40,514 nucleotides of DNA from a virus, in IMG/VR virus record IMGVR_UViG_3300005663_000105, positions 1 to 40,514 of that record; one strand, 5' to 3'. The position numbers were made by a program, and so were the translations under genes. Under the pieces are notes generated by a model. The model was not told where the DNA came from. It searched no databases and saw only the letters and a list, made by a program, of their open reading frames with translations. The number at the start of each line of letters is the position of its first letter. The stretch's first letter is position 1. This document shows, one piece after another, positions 38,306 through 40,514 of this stretch.

Positions 38306-38586
38306 TTCTCGCCCTTTTTATAGTGCCAGCCCTTAGATGCATCTCGCACTCTGCGATTAATTCGTATGCGCCTTATCCTACCACTTGTCATGCCTACTAA
38401 ATCCAAAAGGGCACAGTCTATTAGCGCCTTTGAAGCTATAAGTGCATCGTGATCTGGAGGTTGCAACGTATCGCCAAGGCACGAATTATGCACAATGGGC
38501 GATCGCAGGTAATGCGCCGCAGTAATTAATTTTTCTGCCGTCTTTATTCGCCTGTCCACTACACGCCTATCTTCTTCAATGCTCAT
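38302..38586 (-). CDS. hypothetical helical protein, 94 aa
   Basis: MSIEEDRRVVDRRIKTAEKL then 'LIASKALIDCALLDLVGMTS' and a basic end (GRIRRIRINRRVRDASKGWH). Overlaps the polymerase stop by 4 bases (ATGA) and the next start likewise. It may help the polymerase or bind DNA, but this is inference from position. Confidence 0.6.
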   Translation of the reverse strand: MSIEEDRRVVDRRIKTAEKLITAAHYLRSPIVHNSCLGDTLQPPDHDALIASKALIDCALLDLVGMTSGRIRRIRINRRVRDASKGWHYKKGEK

Positions 38587-40514
38587 TTCAGATACCTATC
38601 GGCTATTTTATGATCAGTTGACAGTGGCAGACCCCTGGCCCAATCGGGCTTTGACGTCATAATCTCCTGCAAACGTGCAAGGTGCTCCTCAGCATACTTC
38701 TCTGGCACATCCGCCACGATCTCATCATACGGATACAGGACGATATTGAAATCATAGTCCTTGTCGCGCAGTGCCTTGAGAATCCAGTAGCACAACAAGT
38801 CACGGGCTATGGCCTGATCGGCATTTTCAGTCAAAGTTCCGCCCCAGAGGTGCCCGTGACGGAACTTGATAGTCCTGTGCTTGTGCGAATACCTGGCATT
38901 TCGGTACCGGATACGCCGACCAGATGGGAGCTTCATCATCACCGAATTATCTTCCATTGTGAACGTGATACACGATGGTGTCCCTGGTATCTTTATGGGG
39001 TGCGCCTGGTTCTTGATGCGGGCCGCTATGCCCCAGCACTTCTCCATCCGAGTCCAGAATTTAGGGATGTGGTTATATTTGCTGCGATACAGGTCGACAC
39101 CTTTTTGTACAGTTTTAAAGTCGTACTCCCCACTATCAAACCTAGGTCGAAGGAATGGGTTTTGCAAGCATCTCGCATAGGCCGTGCGGCCACCTAGGCC
39201 ATACCCATCACCGATTATATTGTCCTTGCCGAACCCTCTCCATATTTCGACCTGCGTCTTTTGCCCAGGGTATTCTTCGACGTCTACCTTGTCGTCCCAT
39301 TTCCACACACGACTTTGAAATAAGTCAGACGCGAAGTCAGAATAAAGATCCTCGCCATTGGCGAACGCATCCAGCATGTCCTGCTGGCCGGCCATCCATG
39401 CAAGCAATCTGGGTTCGATCTGCTCAGAGTCTACAATGCAGAGTAGCCGACCTTTCGGTGGTTGGAGTATGCCGCGCACTTGTGAAATGAGAGAATGAAT
39501 CGGCGTACCGCGGCCCTTGCCGCCTAGATTTAACAAGTTTATCCCTTCTCCGCCAGACGGGCGCCCAGTGTGACAGCCGTAATAGGTCAGTGGAACCCGC
39601 AGCATGTCGCTACCGCCACATGTCGCTTGATCCATGATACCGGTAACCTTTTTTATATGCGTAGGCCACGATTTCACGGCTATCCGAGCCTTGACTAGCT
39701 CACTAATCTGCGGATCGGTGTGCGCTTGTAGCCATTTGCAACCGTCGTCATCCTTGGCGAACGTAGGGCCGCAGTGCTCTAAAGGGGCACCGTCTGGGGT
39801 TTCACCCCCGAACTCTTGCAGTTGCGGCAACATGTTCTTTGTCGCGATGCACTGTTTACCCGTCTTCTTGTTCGTACCTTTCAACTTGAGGGGGAGCTTC
39901 TCGCCATGCTCTGCCAACAAAGCGCCGAGTCTATTCGCCAGCCGTATATCCGATCCCAGCAACTTAGGAGCGTAGTTCTTTATGATACGGGCAAGCTCAA
40001 GCTGCATTCCCAGACGTACTTTAGTAGCCCGCTCACGGTCAACACGGAACTGCGGATTAAGGAACAGGTCATGCGTGTGCCGGGCGAGCGCTGCTTCGTC
40101 TTCCGTGAAATCTATCAGGGGGAATACGATTTCCAAGAGTTCGACCTGTCTCTCGATATCGTTAATGGTGTAGTCGGCGAGGTAATCGTACGCGGCGGGG
40201 TCATCACAGATCATATCAAATGTGAGGCCCTTGAATTTCATCGTATCGCCTTTTTCTTTCAGGCCGAATAGTTTCACGACGTCCTTCAACTTATGACGCA
40301 TACGCGCATCGTAGAATCGGAGTAGATCGTCGAGGTCCAGCATATACTTCGGCACCATGCCATAATGGTGCTTGAGAATCGTGAAGTCAAACTTACCGTT
40401 TTTGGCAACAATGGTGACCTCATCTCCATCGAATCTTCCGTACTGGTACCACAACTCCATAAGGTGCGCCTCTAGCTCTTCTTTATCCTTGAAATAGGCG
40501 GGAGTGTCGCCGTA
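38583..40514 (-). CDS. polA: family A DNA polymerase, 5' end outside window
   Basis: The frame is open to the window edge, 18 codons beyond an internal ATG at 40458-40460 (numbering below from that ATG). Exonuclease: Exo II 'KNGKFDFTIL' (20-29) and Exo III-like 'YLADYTINDIERQ' (93-105); Exo I must lie beyond the window. Polymerase: motif A 'IVDSEQIEPRLLA' with D344, motif B 'RGFGKDNIIGDGYG' with K412 and Y420, motif C 'LYPYDEIVAD' with D579/E580. Compared with E. coli Pol I, position 762 is Ile (here 416) instead of Phe, and the motif C His is Tyr. Replicative enzyme of the phage. Confidence 0.9.
   Translation of the reverse strand, partial: YGDTPAYFKDKEELEAHLMELWYQYGRFDGDEVTIVAKNGKFDFTILKHHYGMVPKYMLDLDDLLRFYDARMRHKLKDVVKLFGLKEKGDTMKFKGLTFDMICDDPAAYDYLADYTINDIERQVELLEIVFPLIDFTEDEAALARHTHDLFLNPQFRVDRERATKVRLGMQLELARIIKNYAPKLLGSDIRLANRLGALLAEHGEKLPLKLKGTNKKTGKQCIATKNMLPQLQEFGGETPDGAPLEHCGPTFAKDDDGCKWLQAHTDPQISELVKARIAVKSWPTHIKKVTGIMDQATCGGSDMLRVPLTYYGCHTGRPSGGEGINLLNLGGKGRGTPIHSLISQVRGILQPPKGRLLCIVDSEQIEPRLLAWMAGQQDMLDAFANGEDLYSDFASDLFQSRVWKWDDKVDVEEYPGQKTQVEIWRGFGKDNIIGDGYGLGGRTAYARCLQNPFLRPRFDSGEYDFKTVQKGVDLYRSKYNHIPKFWTRMEKCWGIAARIKNQAHPIKIPGTPSCITFTMEDNSVMMKLPSGRRIRYRNARYSHKHRTIKFRHGHLWGGTLTENADQAIARDLLCYWILKALRDKDYDFNIVLYPYDEIVADVPEKYAEEHLARLQEIMTSKPDWARGLPLSTDHKIADRYLK

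Noticed and set aside
1-40514. Window as a complete circular genome
   Set aside because: Joining the ends puts a stop codon upstream of the partial polymerase frame with no start and leaves the exonuclease I motif missing, so the window is better read as a fragment.

Overview
The window is a fragment, open at both ends, of a double-stranded DNA tailed phage (Caudoviricetes), or of a provirus of one. The virion genes run in podovirus order: terminase, portal, scaffold, major capsid protein, decoration protein, adaptor, nozzle-like tail protein, fibre, and internal or ejection-type proteins. No tape measure, tail sheath or integrase is visible. The host cannot be read directly. Promoters close to the sigma-70 consensus show that a bacterial-type polymerase is used. 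One small regulator (30364-30663) resembles the DUF1580-type helix-turn-helix proteins that I know mainly from Planctomycetes, so a planctomycete or related host is a tentative guess.

Layout. (1) 1-3698, minus strand: about 14 very small genes, mostly unknown, many coupled by 4-base ATGA overlaps. They include tiny membrane proteins, a zinc ribbon and a stand-alone D5-type winged helix. A non-coding block at 2089-2723 interrupts them and carries a consensus promoter inside an 11-bp inverted repeat and a set of 12-bp iteron-like repeats. (2) 3700-4000: divergent promoter region. (3) 3836-7062, plus strand: small early-type genes, several with zinc-binding cysteines, ending in a GroES-like co-chaperonin. 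(4) 7086-7475: three tRNA-like elements with abnormal anticodon arms, the third with its arms in reversed order, followed by a terminator-like hairpin. (5) 7513-30092, plus strand: virion genes and a holin-like peptide. (6) 30069-40514, minus strand: replication and recombination genes transcribed towards the virion genes. These include a partial family A DNA polymerase, VRR-NUC nuclease, PD-(D/E)XK nuclease, Sak4-like ATPase, SEC-C protein, a probable DNA-binding protein, a TOPRIM/SF3 primase-helicase and the HTH regulator.

How it works together. The right-hand block copies and recombines DNA. The central block builds a prohead around a portal with an acidic Asp-Pro-rich scaffold, packages DNA with TerS/TerL, and adds decoration, adaptor, nozzle, fibre and internal proteins. 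The two small-gene blocks on either side of the divergent promoters look like host-takeover or regulatory genes. No endolysin or RNA polymerase gene was recognised.

Most notable observations: a possible +1 frameshift that would add a basic (Lys-Pro-Lys)6 tail to the major capsid protein, facing an acidic (Asp-Pro)13 stretch in the scaffold; the odd tRNA-like cluster; promoters placed so that the start codon would be the first transcribed base (leaderless genes); the iteron-like array; two module-specific ribosome-binding-site families; and unusual residues in DNA polymerase motifs B and C.
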